Of a stretch of DNA of 64,000 bases, positions 8,802-18,314 are shown piece after piece. The stretch is from Deltaproteobacteria bacterium (GTDB lineage: Bacteria; Desulfobacterota; Desulfuromonadia; Geobacterales; JAJYBI01). The DNA lies in contig JAJYBI010000005.1 in the NCBI GenBank assembly GCA_021779095.1, positions 1 through 64,000 of the forward strand, read 5' to 3'. The position numbers were made by a program, and so were the translations under genes. The notes under the pieces are model-generated. The model was not told where the DNA came from. It was given only the letters and a program-made list of their open reading frames with translations, and made no database searches. Positions within the stretch are counted from its first letter, which is position 1, and every line of letters begins with the position of its first letter.

Positions 8802-8896
8802 CCCGGGCAAGCCGCCCGGTGGACCTCGTCGGGATCGAGCCCCTGCCGCGCCGCCAGGGCCCGCAGCGGCGTCCTTTCGCCGGTTCTGTCCGGCAT
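8630..8896 (-). CDS. Possible small protein coupled to the upstream lipoprotein gene
   Basis: I do not recognise this 88-residue product. Its ATG (8896) lies two bases after the stop of the lipoprotein gene, with GGGAGG spanning that junction, a textbook arrangement for translational coupling. The first 42 residues (ending YRDVLMVPKRG) look like ordinary protein. The rest is Gly/Pro-rich and lies antisense to the Pro-rich tail of the penicillin-binding protein, so that part could be a by-product of GC-rich antisense sequence. Either a real short gene convergently overlapping its neighbour by 172 bases or a fortuitous frame. Confidence 0.3.
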   Translation of the reverse strand: MPDRTGERTPLRALAARQGLDPDEVHRAACPGYRDVLMVPKRGGPPGPGGEAGPLTGGGGVAGTRPFSGGAAGRGETGGIGSPGCFGQ

Positions 8897-8898
8897 GG

Positions 8899-9501
8899 TC
8901 AGCCTCCCTGTTGCGCCCCCTTTAGCAGATGTTCCGCAACAAGCGCCTTGATTACCTGCTGCGCGAAATCCCCCACCTCTTTCTCCTGGTTGGGCCGGTC
9001 GATGGTCTCCGTCCTGCCGGACCAGACGAGCGCCCCGTCGGGCATGTGGAACAGCTTCGACTCGATCGTGACCACGTCATAGCGGATCGCCGTCGGCTCC
9101 ATGCTGTAGGAGGTCAGATAGCCGCGGAACATGTTGGGCTGACTGGCAAGCATCGAATCGTACCGGGTTTCCTGCTTGACGATACGGGTGACGAGCACCC
9201 CCTGTGCACCGATGTCGCAGACCATCTTCTCCACCTTTTCACACTCCATCGCCTTCGGGGTCGGAATGCTTCCGTAGCTCGTCTTGGCGCGGACCCCCTG
9301 CGCCGCCAGACGCCGTGCGATGACGTCCTCGAAGAGGCGCCGCTCGGTAACGTCCTCGCTGAGCATCATGACCGCCACCTTTTTGAACGGCGGACCGCTG
9401 TAGGCGGGGTCCTTCCATTCCCTGAGCACGATCGACGTGGCGCAGGCACCGAGTAACAGTCCCATGGCTGCAAGGACAAACAAACCACGAACAGGTTTCA
9501 T
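8899..9501 (-). CDS. Outer-membrane-type lipoprotein, unknown function
   Basis: This 200-residue secreted lipoprotein has a signal peptide ending in the lipobox LLGAC, with the lipidated Cys at about residue 20. The mature part begins TSIVLREWKDPAYSGPPFKK and resembles DUF4136-like or GNA1162-like lipoproteins whose beta-alpha fold binds unknown ligands. The residue after Cys is Ala, so outer-membrane targeting is expected. The start ATG 9501 is preferred over ATG 9507 because GGGAG then has a six-base spacing. A good promoter lies upstream at 9583-9610. It is transcribed away from recC. Confidence 0.75.
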   Translation of the reverse strand: MKPVRGLFVLAAMGLLLGACATSIVLREWKDPAYSGPPFKKVAVMMLSEDVTERRLFEDVIARRLAAQGVRAKTSYGSIPTPKAMECEKVEKMVCDIGAQGVLVTRIVKQETRYDSMLASQPNMFRGYLTSYSMEPTAIRYDVVTIESKLFHMPDGALVWSGRTETIDRPNQEKEVGDFAQQVIKALVAEHLLKGAQQGG

Positions 9502-9582
9502 CTGCATCTCCCTTCGTCTGCTTATTCGGGCCGGCAGAAGCGGCCGTTTCCTCCGCTTACCTGCAATGCCGCTTCTACCTTG

Positions 9583-9610
9583 ATTGTAACCGCCTTCGCC
9601 CCGGCTGCAA
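9583..9610 (-). promoter_or_regulatory. Sigma70-type promoter for the lipoprotein gene
   Basis: On the minus strand TTGCAG (9605-9610) is followed after 16 bases by TACAAT (9583-9588). The leader to the lipoprotein start would be about 75 bases. The remaining gap up to recC at 9746 shows no gene. Confidence 0.5.
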
Positions 9611-9745
9611 CAGGCGGTGTCGTGCCGTAGCGAACCGGCGACGCATTCCGTCGCGATCCGGCACCATCCTCAATTCACCGCTTCCCAGGGGAGGGTGATT
9701 CTGCTACCCTGCCCGGGTTACGGAACGCAGAAGGGGATCTGATCC

Positions 9746-12700
9746 ATGCCACTGAACGTATATGCCGGCAACCGGATGGAGGAGCTGCTGATTGATCTGC
9801 AGCGGGTCGTGGCGCGGCCGCTGCCGTCCCCCCTGGACCGGGAGACCATCGTCGTCCAGAGCAAGGGGATGCAGCGCTGGCTTTCCATGGAGCTTGCCCT
9901 TCGGTTCGGTGTCTGGGCCAACTGCGACTACCCGTTTTTAAACGGCGTGGCGGACCGGATCTTCGGCCTCGTCCTGAAGGAAGATGCCGACACCGCGCCT
10001 TTCGCACCGGAGCTCCTCGCCTGGCGGCTCATGGGGCTCATCCCCCCGCGGCTGTCCGATCCCGCCTTCGCCGAGATCCGGCACTACCTCGCCGGCGGCG
10101 ACGATGCCGTGAAGCTGTTCCAGCTGGCGGAGAAGATCGCCGACACCTTCGACCAGTACACCCTGTTCCGTCCCGATCTGCTGGACCGATGGGAGCGGGG
10201 CAGGGACGGTGGCTGGCAGGGAGAGCTCTGGCGGACGCTGGTGACGGAGAGCGGTCCCCGGCACCGGGCGGCGCTCTTCCTCCGGTTCCGGGAGGCGCTG
10301 GACCTCCTGCCGCCGGATGCACCCCTGCCGCCCCGCATCTCCCTCATCGGCATCCCGACCCTGCCGCCGTTCCACACCGACCTCCTGGCGCGGCTCTCCG
10401 ACCGGACCGAGGTGAACCTGTTTCTTTTGAACCCCTGCCGCGCCTACTGGGGCGACATCGTCTCCGGTCCGGAGCGGGTGCGTCTCGCCCGGAAAGGGAT
10501 CGACGAGGGGCTCCTGGAGACGGGGAACCCGCTCCTCGCCTCCCTGGGGCGGTCGGGACGGCAGTTCTACGAACTGCTCCTCTCACGCTACGACACGCAC
10601 CTCGCGGAACGGTACACGCCGGCCCCCGCCGGCTCGCTCCTCCATACGATCCAGAACGACATCCTCGACCTTCAGGACCGTGGACGGCTTGCGACGCCGA
10701 CCCCCATCGCACCTGGCGACCGGTCGCTCCAGCTCCACTCCTGCCACGGCCCGCTCCGGGAGGTGGAGGTGCTCCACGACACCCTCCTGGACCTCCTGCA
10801 GGGCGATGCTACCCTCACCCCCCGCGACATCGTCGTCATGACGCCGGACATCGATGCCTACGCCCCCTACATCGCCGCCGTCTTCGGCGGTGTGCGGGAG
10901 AGCGGGCGACAGATCCCGCATTCCGTCGCCGACCGGAGCATCCGCACCGAGGGGGTGGTGGCGGACCTGTTTCTGGCACTCCTGTCCCTCTGCGAGGGGC
11001 GGTTCACCGCGGGGAGCGTACTGGAGCTCCTGGATAGTCCGCCGGTGCAGGAGCGGTTCGGGCTTTCGGACGACGACCTGGGAACCATCCGGCGCTGGGT
11101 GCAGGAGACCCGTATCCGCTGGGGCGAGGACGAGGCGGACCGGGCCCGGCACGGACTGCCACCGTACCGGGACAACAGCTGGCGGGCGGGGTTCGACCGG
11201 CTGCTGGCGGGGTACGCCCTGCCGCCGGAGGCGGATCGGCTCTACGACGGCATCCTTCCATGCGAGGGGATCGAGGGGGATGGTGCCCGCCTTGCGGGAC
11301 GGTTCATCGACTTCGGGGAGACCCTCTTCGACACGGTCGACCGGCTGCGGGAGCCGCGTCCGCTGGCCGAGTGGGCGTTCTGTCTGCGGGAGACGGCGGA
11401 GCGGTTCGTCGATCCGGAGGGGGCGTACCAGGACGAGCTGCTGGAGCTCTCGCGGGTGATCAACACGCTGGGGACGCTCGGCACCGACGCCCGGTACGGT
11501 GCGTCGGTGCCGGTGGAGCTGGTGCATCGCTGGCTCGGGGAGCGGCTCGACCGTGAGGAGAAGGGGCTCGGGTTCCTCACCGGCCGGGTGACCTTCTGCC
11601 GGATGCTCCCCATGCGGAGTATCCCGTTTAAGGTGGTGGCGCTCCTCGGGATGAACGACGGTGCCTTCCCGAGGGAGAACCGGCCCCCCGGCTTCGACCT
11701 GATGGCCCGCGAACCGCGTCCCGGCGACCGCTCGCTGCGGGACGAGGACCGCTACCTGTTCCTGGAGGCGCTCCTGTCCGCCCGGGACTGTTTCCTCATC
11801 AGCTACGCGGGGCAGAGCGTGAAAGACAACGGCGAGCTGCCGCCGTCGGTGCTCGTGAGCGAACTGATGGACTACGTCGCCGCCGGGTTCCTGCCGGAAG
11901 GGGCAGGTCCGGAACCGGCGGACGGCCGACACCCCACCGTCGACCGGCTCGTGACGCGCCACCGGCTCCAGGCGTTCAGCCCGGCCTACTTCACCCCCGG
12001 CTCCGGGCTCTTCAGCTACGCCCGGGAGAACTGCACGGCGCTGGAGGAGCGCAGGAAGGCCGGCACGATTCCGCCGTTCCTGGCGGCACCGCTCCCTGAA
12101 CCGCCCGACGAGCGGCGGTTGGTGACCCTGGCGGAGCTGCACCGGTTCTTCGGCAACCCCGCCGCCTGGTTTCTTAAGGAGCGGCTGCGGCTTCGCCTGC
12201 CGGAAGGGGGTGACGAACTGGAGGCGCGGGAACCGTTCGGCCTCGATGGGCTGGATGCCTACACCCTCCGCCAGGAGCTGACCGCCGCCTGTCTCGCCGG
12301 GATGGACCCTCGCGGGCAGCTGCCGCTCTTCCGTTCCCGGGGGCTCCTGCCGCCGGCACGCCACGGCGAGCTCCTGTTCGAGAGCCTGTGCGACGAGGCG
12401 ACCGAGTTCGCGGCGGAGGTGTCACGGGTCACCGGCGGCATCGGCCCGATTGAGCCGCGGGAGATCGACCTGGAGATCGGTGGATTCCGGCTCCTCGGCC
12501 GGCTGGACAACCTCTGGCCGGCCGGTCCGGTGCGCTACCGGGCGGCCGCCATGAAGGGGAAGGACCGGGTCCGGGGCTGGATCGACCACCTGGTCGCCTG
12601 TGCCGTGGCCGGCGGCGAGGAGCTGCGCACGGTGCTCTGCATGCGGGGCCGGAGCCTCGCCTGGCGGCGGGTGGCCGACCCGTGCGCCCTGCTGGAGACG

Positions 12701-12955
12701 CTTTTGAAGCACTGGTGGTACGGCCAGAGCGCACCCTTGCGGTTTTTCCCCACCAGCTCCCTCGCCTACGCCGACGGCGACTGGGATATCGAGCGGGCGC
12801 GGAAGGAATGGGACGGCGGCTACAACCGGGACGGGGAGGGGGCGGACCCGGCGTACCGCCGTTGCTTCGGCGATGAATACCCGTTCGACGGTGCGTTCGA
12901 CGAGACGGCGCGGACGCTCCTGACCCCGCTCCTCGCCCACCAGGAGACGGCATGA
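9746..12955 (+). CDS. recC: Exodeoxyribonuclease V gamma subunit RecC
   Basis: RecC is the scaffold and Chi-recognition subunit of the RecBCD helicase-nuclease that processes double-strand DNA ends for homologous recombination. The 1069-residue length is close to the E. coli protein (1122). Recognisable family stretches are the N terminus (VYAGNRMEELL, then QSKGMQRWLSMELALRFGV), the RFGVWANCDYPFLN segment, and VALLGMNDGAFPRE in the inactivated helicase part. There is an AAGGGG ribosome-binding site 11 bases before the ATG. It is first in a recC-recB-recD operon, overlapping recB by four bases (ATGA), so translation is probably coupled. Confidence 0.95.
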   Translation: MPLNVYAGNRMEELLIDLQRVVARPLPSPLDRETIVVQSKGMQRWLSMELALRFGVWANCDYPFLNGVADRIFGLVLKEDADTAPFAPELLAWRLMGLIPPRLSDPAFAEIRHYLAGGDDAVKLFQLAEKIADTFDQYTLFRPDLLDRWERGRDGGWQGELWRTLVTESGPRHRAALFLRFREALDLLPPDAPLPPRISLIGIPTLPPFHTDLLARLSDRTEVNLFLLNPCRAYWGDIVSGPERVRLARKGIDEGLLETGNPLLASLGRSGRQFYELLLSRYDTHLAERYTPAPAGSLLHTIQNDILDLQDRGRLATPTPIAPGDRSLQLHSCHGPLREVEVLHDTLLDLLQGDATLTPRDIVVMTPDIDAYAPYIAAVFGGVRESGRQIPHSVADRSIRTEGVVADLFLALLSLCEGRFTAGSVLELLDSPPVQERFGLSDDDLGTIRRWVQETRIRWGEDEADRARHGLPPYRDNSWRAGFDRLLAGYALPPEADRLYDGILPCEGIEGDGARLAGRFIDFGETLFDTVDRLREPRPLAEWAFCLRETAERFVDPEGAYQDELLELSRVINTLGTLGTDARYGASVPVELVHRWLGERLDREEKGLGFLTGRVTFCRMLPMRSIPFKVVALLGMNDGAFPRENRPPGFDLMAREPRPGDRSLRDEDRYLFLEALLSARDCFLISYAGQSVKDNGELPPSVLVSELMDYVAAGFLPEGAGPEPADGRHPTVDRLVTRHRLQAFSPAYFTPGSGLFSYARENCTALEERRKAGTIPPFLAAPLPEPPDERRLVTLAELHRFFGNPAAWFLKERLRLRLPEGGDELEAREPFGLDGLDAYTLRQELTAACLAGMDPRGQLPLFRSRGLLPPARHGELLFESLCDEATEFAAEVSRVTGGIGPIEPREIDLEIGGFRLLGRLDNLWPAGPVRYRAAAMKGKDRVRGWIDHLVACAVAGGEELRTVLCMRGRSLAWRRVADPCALLETLLKHWWYGQSAPLRFFPTSSLAYADGDWDIERARKEWDGGYNRDGEGADPAYRRCFGDEYPFDGAFDETARTLLTPLLAHQETA

Positions 12956-15900
12956 CCTTGCAGCGGTTCGACCACCTCCGTATTCCGCTCGCGGGGCAGA
13001 ACCTGATCGAGGCGAGCGCCGGCACCGGCAAGACCTACGCCATCGCCTGTCTCTACCTGCGGCTCGTGCTGGAGCAGGGGATGACCCCGGAACAGATCCT
13101 CGTGGTGACCTTCACCGAGGCGGCCACCAAGGAGCTCAGGAGCCGGGTCCGTGAGCGGCTTCGAGAGGGGCTGGAGCTCTTCCGGGGCGGTGAGACGAAG
13201 GACCCGTTCCTTTTGGGGCTCGCTGAGAACGCGAACGGTCTCGGGCCGGACCGGGAGCGGGGTGCCCGGCTCCTCGCCGACGCCATCACCTGCTTCGACC
13301 AGGCGGCGATCCAGACGATCCACGGCTTCTGCCTCCGGGCGCTGCAGGATAACGCCTTCGAAAGCGGTTCCCGGTACGACACGGAGCTTCTCACCGACCA
13401 GCGTCCGCTCCTGCGGGAGATCGCCGACGATTTCTGGCGACGGGAGTTCTTCGGCCCCTCCGCCCCGCTCCTCGGTCAGGCGCTGGAGCACAGGCTCTCC
13501 GCCGACGGCCTCGCCGCATTCCTCGGACGGGTGGTGAGCAGCCCGCGGCTGCGGCTCCTGCCGGAGTTCTCCGCCGGTGAGACCGCCGCGCTGGACGCGG
13601 AAGGGGTCAGTTCACTCGGGGCGCTGCGGGAGAGCTGGCACGGCTGTCGCGACGAGGTCGTCGAGATACTGTACACACATAAGGGGATACGCCGGTCAGT
13701 AGATACTTACCGCGACGACATCGTCGCACCGCTGCCGCGGGCGATGGACCGGTTCGTGGCGGGGGACGGCCCGTGGAATCTCTTCGACGGGTTCGAGAAG
13801 TTCTGTACCGGATTCATGCGTGAAAATCGAAAGCAGAAACCTGATCCGCCGGAACACCGGTTCTTCGATCTGTGCGAGAGCCACCGGCAGTTGGCGGGCA
13901 GGCGGCTCCTCGCCCTCAAGAGCGGGCTTGTCGCCTTCGCCCGGGTGGAGCTACCCCGCCGTAAAACCCGGCTGGGGATACGCTGTTTCGACGACCTTCT
14001 GAACGACCTGTACCTGGCGCTGGAGAAGGAGGGGGGAGACCGGCTCGCCGGCGGGATTCGCAGCCGGTACCGGGCCGCGCTGGTGGACGAGTTCCAGGAC
14101 ACGGACCCGGTGCAGTACCGGATCTTCCACCGGATCTTCGCCGCCGGGGACGCGCCGCTCTTTTTCATCGGCGATCCGAAGCAGGCGATCTACGGTTTCC
14201 GCGGCGCCGACGTCTTCGCCTACCTGGAGGCGGCGGCAGAGGTGCCCGCCGCCGACCGCCATACCCTGGACGCCAACTGGCGCTCCGACCATCGTCTCCT
14301 CAGCGCGGTAAACGGACTCTTCGGCCGAAAGGGAGCCCCGTTCGTCTTCCCGGAGATCGCCTATCACCCGGTGCGCGCCGGCAAGTACCGGGAGGGGGAA
14401 CCGCTCACCCTGGCCGGCGGGGCGGGGGCGCCGTTTAAGTTCTGGTTCGTGCAGGGGGGCGACGGCGGGGTGATGGACGCGGGGACCGCGGACCGGGAGC
14501 TGCCGCGGGCGACCGCCGGCGAGATCGCCCGGCTCTTGCATGAGGGAGGGGAGGGGCGCGCCCTCGTCGAGGGGCGGCCGCTCCGGCCGGGGGACATCGC
14601 CGTCATCGTCCGGACCCACCTGCAGGCGGGGTACGTGCACGAGGCGCTGCGTGCCTTCGGCATCCCGGCGGTGCTGCAGGGGACCGGCAACCTGTTCGAG
14701 ACCCGTGAGGCGGTGGAGATCCAGACCCTCCTCCACGCCCTGGCCGACCCGGCCGCGGAGGGGTACGTGCGTGCGGCGCTCGCCACCGACATGCTCGGCT
14801 TGAGCGGAGGGGAGATCCATGCGCTTCTGGACGACGAGGCCGGCTGGGAGCGGGAGCTGGAGCGGTTCCGCCAGTACCGGGACCTCTGGCTGGAGCGTGG
14901 GGTGATGGCCATGGCCCGCACCCTCGTGGACGGGGAGGGGGTACGGGGGCGGCTCCTCGCCCGGGAGGACGGGGAGCGGCGGCTCACCAACATCCTGCAC
15001 TGCTTCGAACTCTTGCACCAGGCGGAGACGGAGGGGCGGCTGGGACTTGAGCGGCTTCCGGTCTGGCTCGGCGAGCGGATCGCCGGCCGGGAGGAGCGGG
15101 AGGAGTACCAGATGCGGCTGGAGACGGACGCCGCCGCGGTGAAGGTCGTCACGGTCCATGTGAGCAAGGGGCTCGAATACCCGGTCGTCTTCTGCCCCTT
15201 TGCCTGGAAGGGGCTCCGGGAGCCGGGGGAGCTGGTCACCTTCCACGACGGTTTCGAGCTGGTGACCGACTACGGCTCGCCGGAGATCGAAGAACACCGT
15301 GCCCGAGCCCGCACCGAGGCGCTGGCGGAGGAGCTGCGTCTTCTGTACGTGGCGCTGACGAGAGCCAAGTTTCGCTGCTACCTCGTCTGGGGACGGCTCA
15401 AAAACGCCGGCAGCTCCGCACCCGCCTGGCTCCTCCATGCCGGCGCGGCCGCCGGCACGCCGGACCCGGTGACCGCCGCGGCCGCCGCCTTCGGCGCGCT
15501 CTCCGCCGAGGAGCAGCGGACGGAGCTGGAGGCGCTGGCTGCCGTGACTCCCGGCTGCATCGACGTTGCGGAGCTCCCTTCCGCCGACGGCGCACCCGTG
15601 TACCGGACGGACGACGCGACCGTGGAGGAGTATCTCGTTCGCACCGCTGACCGCAGCTTCGGCCACGAGTGGCGAGTGGCGAGCTTCACCTCCTTCGTGG
15701 CCGGCCACCACCGCCACGCCGAGCTGCCGGACCGTGACGAGGTGACGGTAGCCCCGCTTCCCGCCGATGCCACCCCGCCGGACCCGGACGGCATCTTCGC
15801 CTTTCCGAGGGGGGCACGCGCCGGCGTCTTCCTGCACGAGCTGTTCGAGAAGCTCGACTTTTCGAACGCGGCGCCGGAACAGCTGGATGCCCTGGTGGCC

Positions 15901-16542
15901 GACGGGCTCGCCCGGTACGGTTACGCCCCGCGCTGGCAGCGCGCCATCTGTGGCATGCTCAACGAGGTTGTCCGCTCGGAACTGGACACGACCGCCGGGT
16001 TCGCCCTGGAGCGGCTGCTGCCGGGGAGCTGGCGCGCCGAGCTGGAGTTCTTCTTTCCGCTCCGGTTCCTGGAATCCCCGCAGCTCGCCGGACTCTTCGC
16101 CCGGTGGGGCGGCCGGGGGCTGCCGTACGACCCGTGCGCCATCGCCGAACGGCTGGAGTTCCTGCCGGCGGAGGGGTTCGTGCGCGGCTTCATGGACCTG
16201 GTCTGTTGCCACGAAGGGCGCTGGTACCTCCTGGACTGGAAATCGAACCACCTGGGGAACGGTGTGGAGGCGTACGGGCCGGCAGGGCTCGCCACGGAGA
16301 TGGTGCGGAGCCTCTATCCGCTCCAGTACCTCCTCTACACGGTGGCGCTGGACCGCTACCTGAGGCTCAGGATTCCGGACTACGACTACGACCGCCACTT
16401 CGGCGGGGTCCGTTACCTGTTCCTGCGGGGGGTGAACACGGCGGCGGGGCCGGCGTACGGGATCTTCAGCGACCGGCCGGACCGGGCGCTGGTGGCGGAA
16501 CTGGCTGACCTCCTCCTGGCGAGCGGGGGGACCCATGGATAG
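12952..16542 (+). CDS. recB: Exodeoxyribonuclease V beta subunit RecB
   Basis: RecB supplies the 3'-5' superfamily 1 helicase and the nuclease of RecBCD. At 1196 residues it has the usual length. Walker A is EASAGTGKT (residues 20-28), helicase motif II is VDEFQDTDPVQY, and VHVSKGLEYPVVFCPF is the motif V region. The C-terminal nuclease carries the catalytic set D1082 (GFMDLV), D1095 and K1097 (LLDWKSNHLG), with the same spacing as D1067/D1080/K1082 of E. coli, so the nuclease should be active. The gene overlaps recC by four bases and recD by eight. No ptrA/pitrilysin gene lies between them, unlike in enterics. Confidence 0.96.
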   Translation: MTLQRFDHLRIPLAGQNLIEASAGTGKTYAIACLYLRLVLEQGMTPEQILVVTFTEAATKELRSRVRERLREGLELFRGGETKDPFLLGLAENANGLGPDRERGARLLADAITCFDQAAIQTIHGFCLRALQDNAFESGSRYDTELLTDQRPLLREIADDFWRREFFGPSAPLLGQALEHRLSADGLAAFLGRVVSSPRLRLLPEFSAGETAALDAEGVSSLGALRESWHGCRDEVVEILYTHKGIRRSVDTYRDDIVAPLPRAMDRFVAGDGPWNLFDGFEKFCTGFMRENRKQKPDPPEHRFFDLCESHRQLAGRRLLALKSGLVAFARVELPRRKTRLGIRCFDDLLNDLYLALEKEGGDRLAGGIRSRYRAALVDEFQDTDPVQYRIFHRIFAAGDAPLFFIGDPKQAIYGFRGADVFAYLEAAAEVPAADRHTLDANWRSDHRLLSAVNGLFGRKGAPFVFPEIAYHPVRAGKYREGEPLTLAGGAGAPFKFWFVQGGDGGVMDAGTADRELPRATAGEIARLLHEGGEGRALVEGRPLRPGDIAVIVRTHLQAGYVHEALRAFGIPAVLQGTGNLFETREAVEIQTLLHALADPAAEGYVRAALATDMLGLSGGEIHALLDDEAGWERELERFRQYRDLWLERGVMAMARTLVDGEGVRGRLLAREDGERRLTNILHCFELLHQAETEGRLGLERLPVWLGERIAGREEREEYQMRLETDAAAVKVVTVHVSKGLEYPVVFCPFAWKGLREPGELVTFHDGFELVTDYGSPEIEEHRARARTEALAEELRLLYVALTRAKFRCYLVWGRLKNAGSSAPAWLLHAGAAAGTPDPVTAAAAAFGALSAEEQRTELEALAAVTPGCIDVAELPSADGAPVYRTDDATVEEYLVRTADRSFGHEWRVASFTSFVAGHHRHAELPDRDEVTVAPLPADATPPDPDGIFAFPRGARAGVFLHELFEKLDFSNAAPEQLDALVADGLARYGYAPRWQRAICGMLNEVVRSELDTTAGFALERLLPGSWRAELEFFFPLRFLESPQLAGLFARWGGRGLPYDPCAIAERLEFLPAEGFVRGFMDLVCCHEGRWYLLDWKSNHLGNGVEAYGPAGLATEMVRSLYPLQYLLYTVALDRYLRLRIPDYDYDRHFGGVRYLFLRGVNTAAGPAYGIFSDRPDRALVAELADLLLASGGTHG

Positions 16543-18283
16543 TCCGATCGTCGTACAGCTTTCCCCCATCGACCGGCGGTTCGCCGAATTCGTCAGCGCA
16601 CGCTGCGGCGGGGCGTCGGAACCGCTCTGGTACGGTGCGGCGCTGGCGAGCAATGCGGTGGGGGAGGGGCACGTCTGCCTGGATCTTGCGGCGTTCGGGG
16701 GGCGTGGACTTTTGACCGACGGTGAGATGGTGGAGCTGCCGCCGGCGGACCGGTGGGCCGAAATGTTGCAGGGAAGTCCCGCCGTGGGGCGGCCCGGCGA
16801 CTACCGGCCGCTCGTACTGGACGATGCCGGGCGGTTCTACCTCTACCGGTACTGGCGGTACGAACACGAGCTGGCAACGGCGATCCGCGACCGCGCCGCC
16901 AGGCGCCTCACGATGCCGGCGGATGCGTTCGATGCCGTGGACCGGCTCTTTACCCCCGCCCCGGACGGTGAGCCCGACGGGCAGCGGACCGCCACCCTGG
17001 CGGCGCTTTCGAGCGGCCTCTGCGTCGTGTCGGGAGGACCGGGGACCGGCAAGACCTCCACGGTGGCGAAGATTCTGGCGCTCCTCCTGCAGCAGCCGGG
17101 TAGTGCGGCGCTGCGGGTCGCCTGCGCCGCCCCGACGGGGAAGGCGGCGGCGAGGCTCATGGACTCCCTGCGCGGGGCGGGGGCGCGGCTCGGCCTCCCC
17201 GACACGGTCATCGACCGGTTTCCCGCGGAGGTCGCAACGATTCACCGGCTCCTGGGTGCGCTGGGGGGGACGGGGCGGTTTCGACACGACCGGGACAACC
17301 CGCTCCCCCACGACCTCGTGGTGGTGGACGAAGCGTCCATGGTGGCGCTGCCGCTCATGGCGCGCCTCGCGGCGGCGCTTCGTCCCGATGCGCGCCTGAT
17401 CCTCCTGGGGGACCGGGACCAGCTCGCCTCGGTGGAGGCGGGGGCGGTGCTGGGGGATATCTGCGACCGGCCGCACGGGACCGTGTCCCCCCTGGCGGAA
17501 TCCCTCGTACTGCTCGAACGGAACTACCGGTTCGGTGCCGACAGCGGCATCGGCCGGGTGAGCCGGCTCGTGAACAACGGGGCGGGGGAGGAGGCGCTGG
17601 CCGTCGTTACCGGCGGCGTAGCGGGGGGAATCGGCTGGCGCGACCTGCCCGAGCCGACGGGGCTGGCGGCTGCACTGAAGGATGGACTGCTTTCGGGATT
17701 CGACGAGTACCTTCGGGAGACCGATCCGGCGGCGGCGCTCGCCGCCTTCGACCGGTTCCGGCTCCTCTGCGCCGTGCGCCAGGGGCCGTACGGCGTGGAG
17801 GGGATCAACCGGGTGGTGGAGCAGGTCCTGGGGGAGGCGCGGCTCATCGATCGCCGGGAGCGGTGGTACCGGGGGCGGCCGGTCATGGTGACCGCCAACG
17901 ACTACGCCCTGAAGCTCTTCAACGGCGATATCGGCATCGTCCTGCCGGACCCGGCGGCCGGCGGGGCGCTGCGCCTCTTCTTCCCGGCGGCCGATGGCGG
18001 CGTCAGGTCGATCCTTCCCCAGCGGCTCCCCTCCCACGAGACCGCCTTCGCCATGACGATCCACAAGAGCCAGGGGAGCGAGTTCGACCGGGTCCTGATG
18101 GTGCTCCCCGACCGGGACCTGCCGGTGGTGAGCCGGGAGCTGATCTACACGGGGATCACCCGTGCCCGGAGCGAGGTGGAGATCTGGGGCGTCCGTGACG
18201 GCTTCGTCGCCGGGGTGGGGCGCCGCGTCGCCCGGCGCTCGGCCTTGAGGGAGCTTTTGTGGGGAGAGAATGGGGAACGATAG
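16535..18283 (+). CDS. recD: Exodeoxyribonuclease V alpha subunit RecD
   Basis: RecD is the 5'-3' superfamily 1B helicase of RecBCD. Its 582 residues match the RecD1 type rather than the longer stand-alone RecD2. Walker A is SGGPGTGKTSTVAKIL with K173, motif II is VVVDEASMV, and MTIHKSQGSEFDRVLMVLP is the C-terminal motif V/VI region with ITRARSEVEIWG. The start ATG lies eight bases inside recB, consistent with coupled synthesis of the three subunits in equal amounts. Together the three genes form a complete and apparently intact RecBCD set. Confidence 0.96.
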   Translation: MDSPIVVQLSPIDRRFAEFVSARCGGASEPLWYGAALASNAVGEGHVCLDLAAFGGRGLLTDGEMVELPPADRWAEMLQGSPAVGRPGDYRPLVLDDAGRFYLYRYWRYEHELATAIRDRAARRLTMPADAFDAVDRLFTPAPDGEPDGQRTATLAALSSGLCVVSGGPGTGKTSTVAKILALLLQQPGSAALRVACAAPTGKAAARLMDSLRGAGARLGLPDTVIDRFPAEVATIHRLLGALGGTGRFRHDRDNPLPHDLVVVDEASMVALPLMARLAAALRPDARLILLGDRDQLASVEAGAVLGDICDRPHGTVSPLAESLVLLERNYRFGADSGIGRVSRLVNNGAGEEALAVVTGGVAGGIGWRDLPEPTGLAAALKDGLLSGFDEYLRETDPAAALAAFDRFRLLCAVRQGPYGVEGINRVVEQVLGEARLIDRRERWYRGRPVMVTANDYALKLFNGDIGIVLPDPAAGGALRLFFPAADGGVRSILPQRLPSHETAFAMTIHKSQGSEFDRVLMVLPDRDLPVVSRELIYTGITRARSEVEIWGVRDGFVAGVGRRVARRSALRELLWGENGER

Positions 18284-18314
18284 GCCGGAACAGATAACAC
18301 CGTGAGGAGACCTG

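Noticed and set aside
10583-12364. 593-codon open frame antisense to recC
   Set aside because: Shadow frame in GC-rich DNA; Arg/Pro/His-rich and without domains.
13951-16653. 900-codon open frame antisense to recB
   Set aside because: GC-rich codons leave few stops on the opposite strand; composition is Arg/Pro/Ala/Gly-rich without motifs, and the recB strand has all expected motifs.
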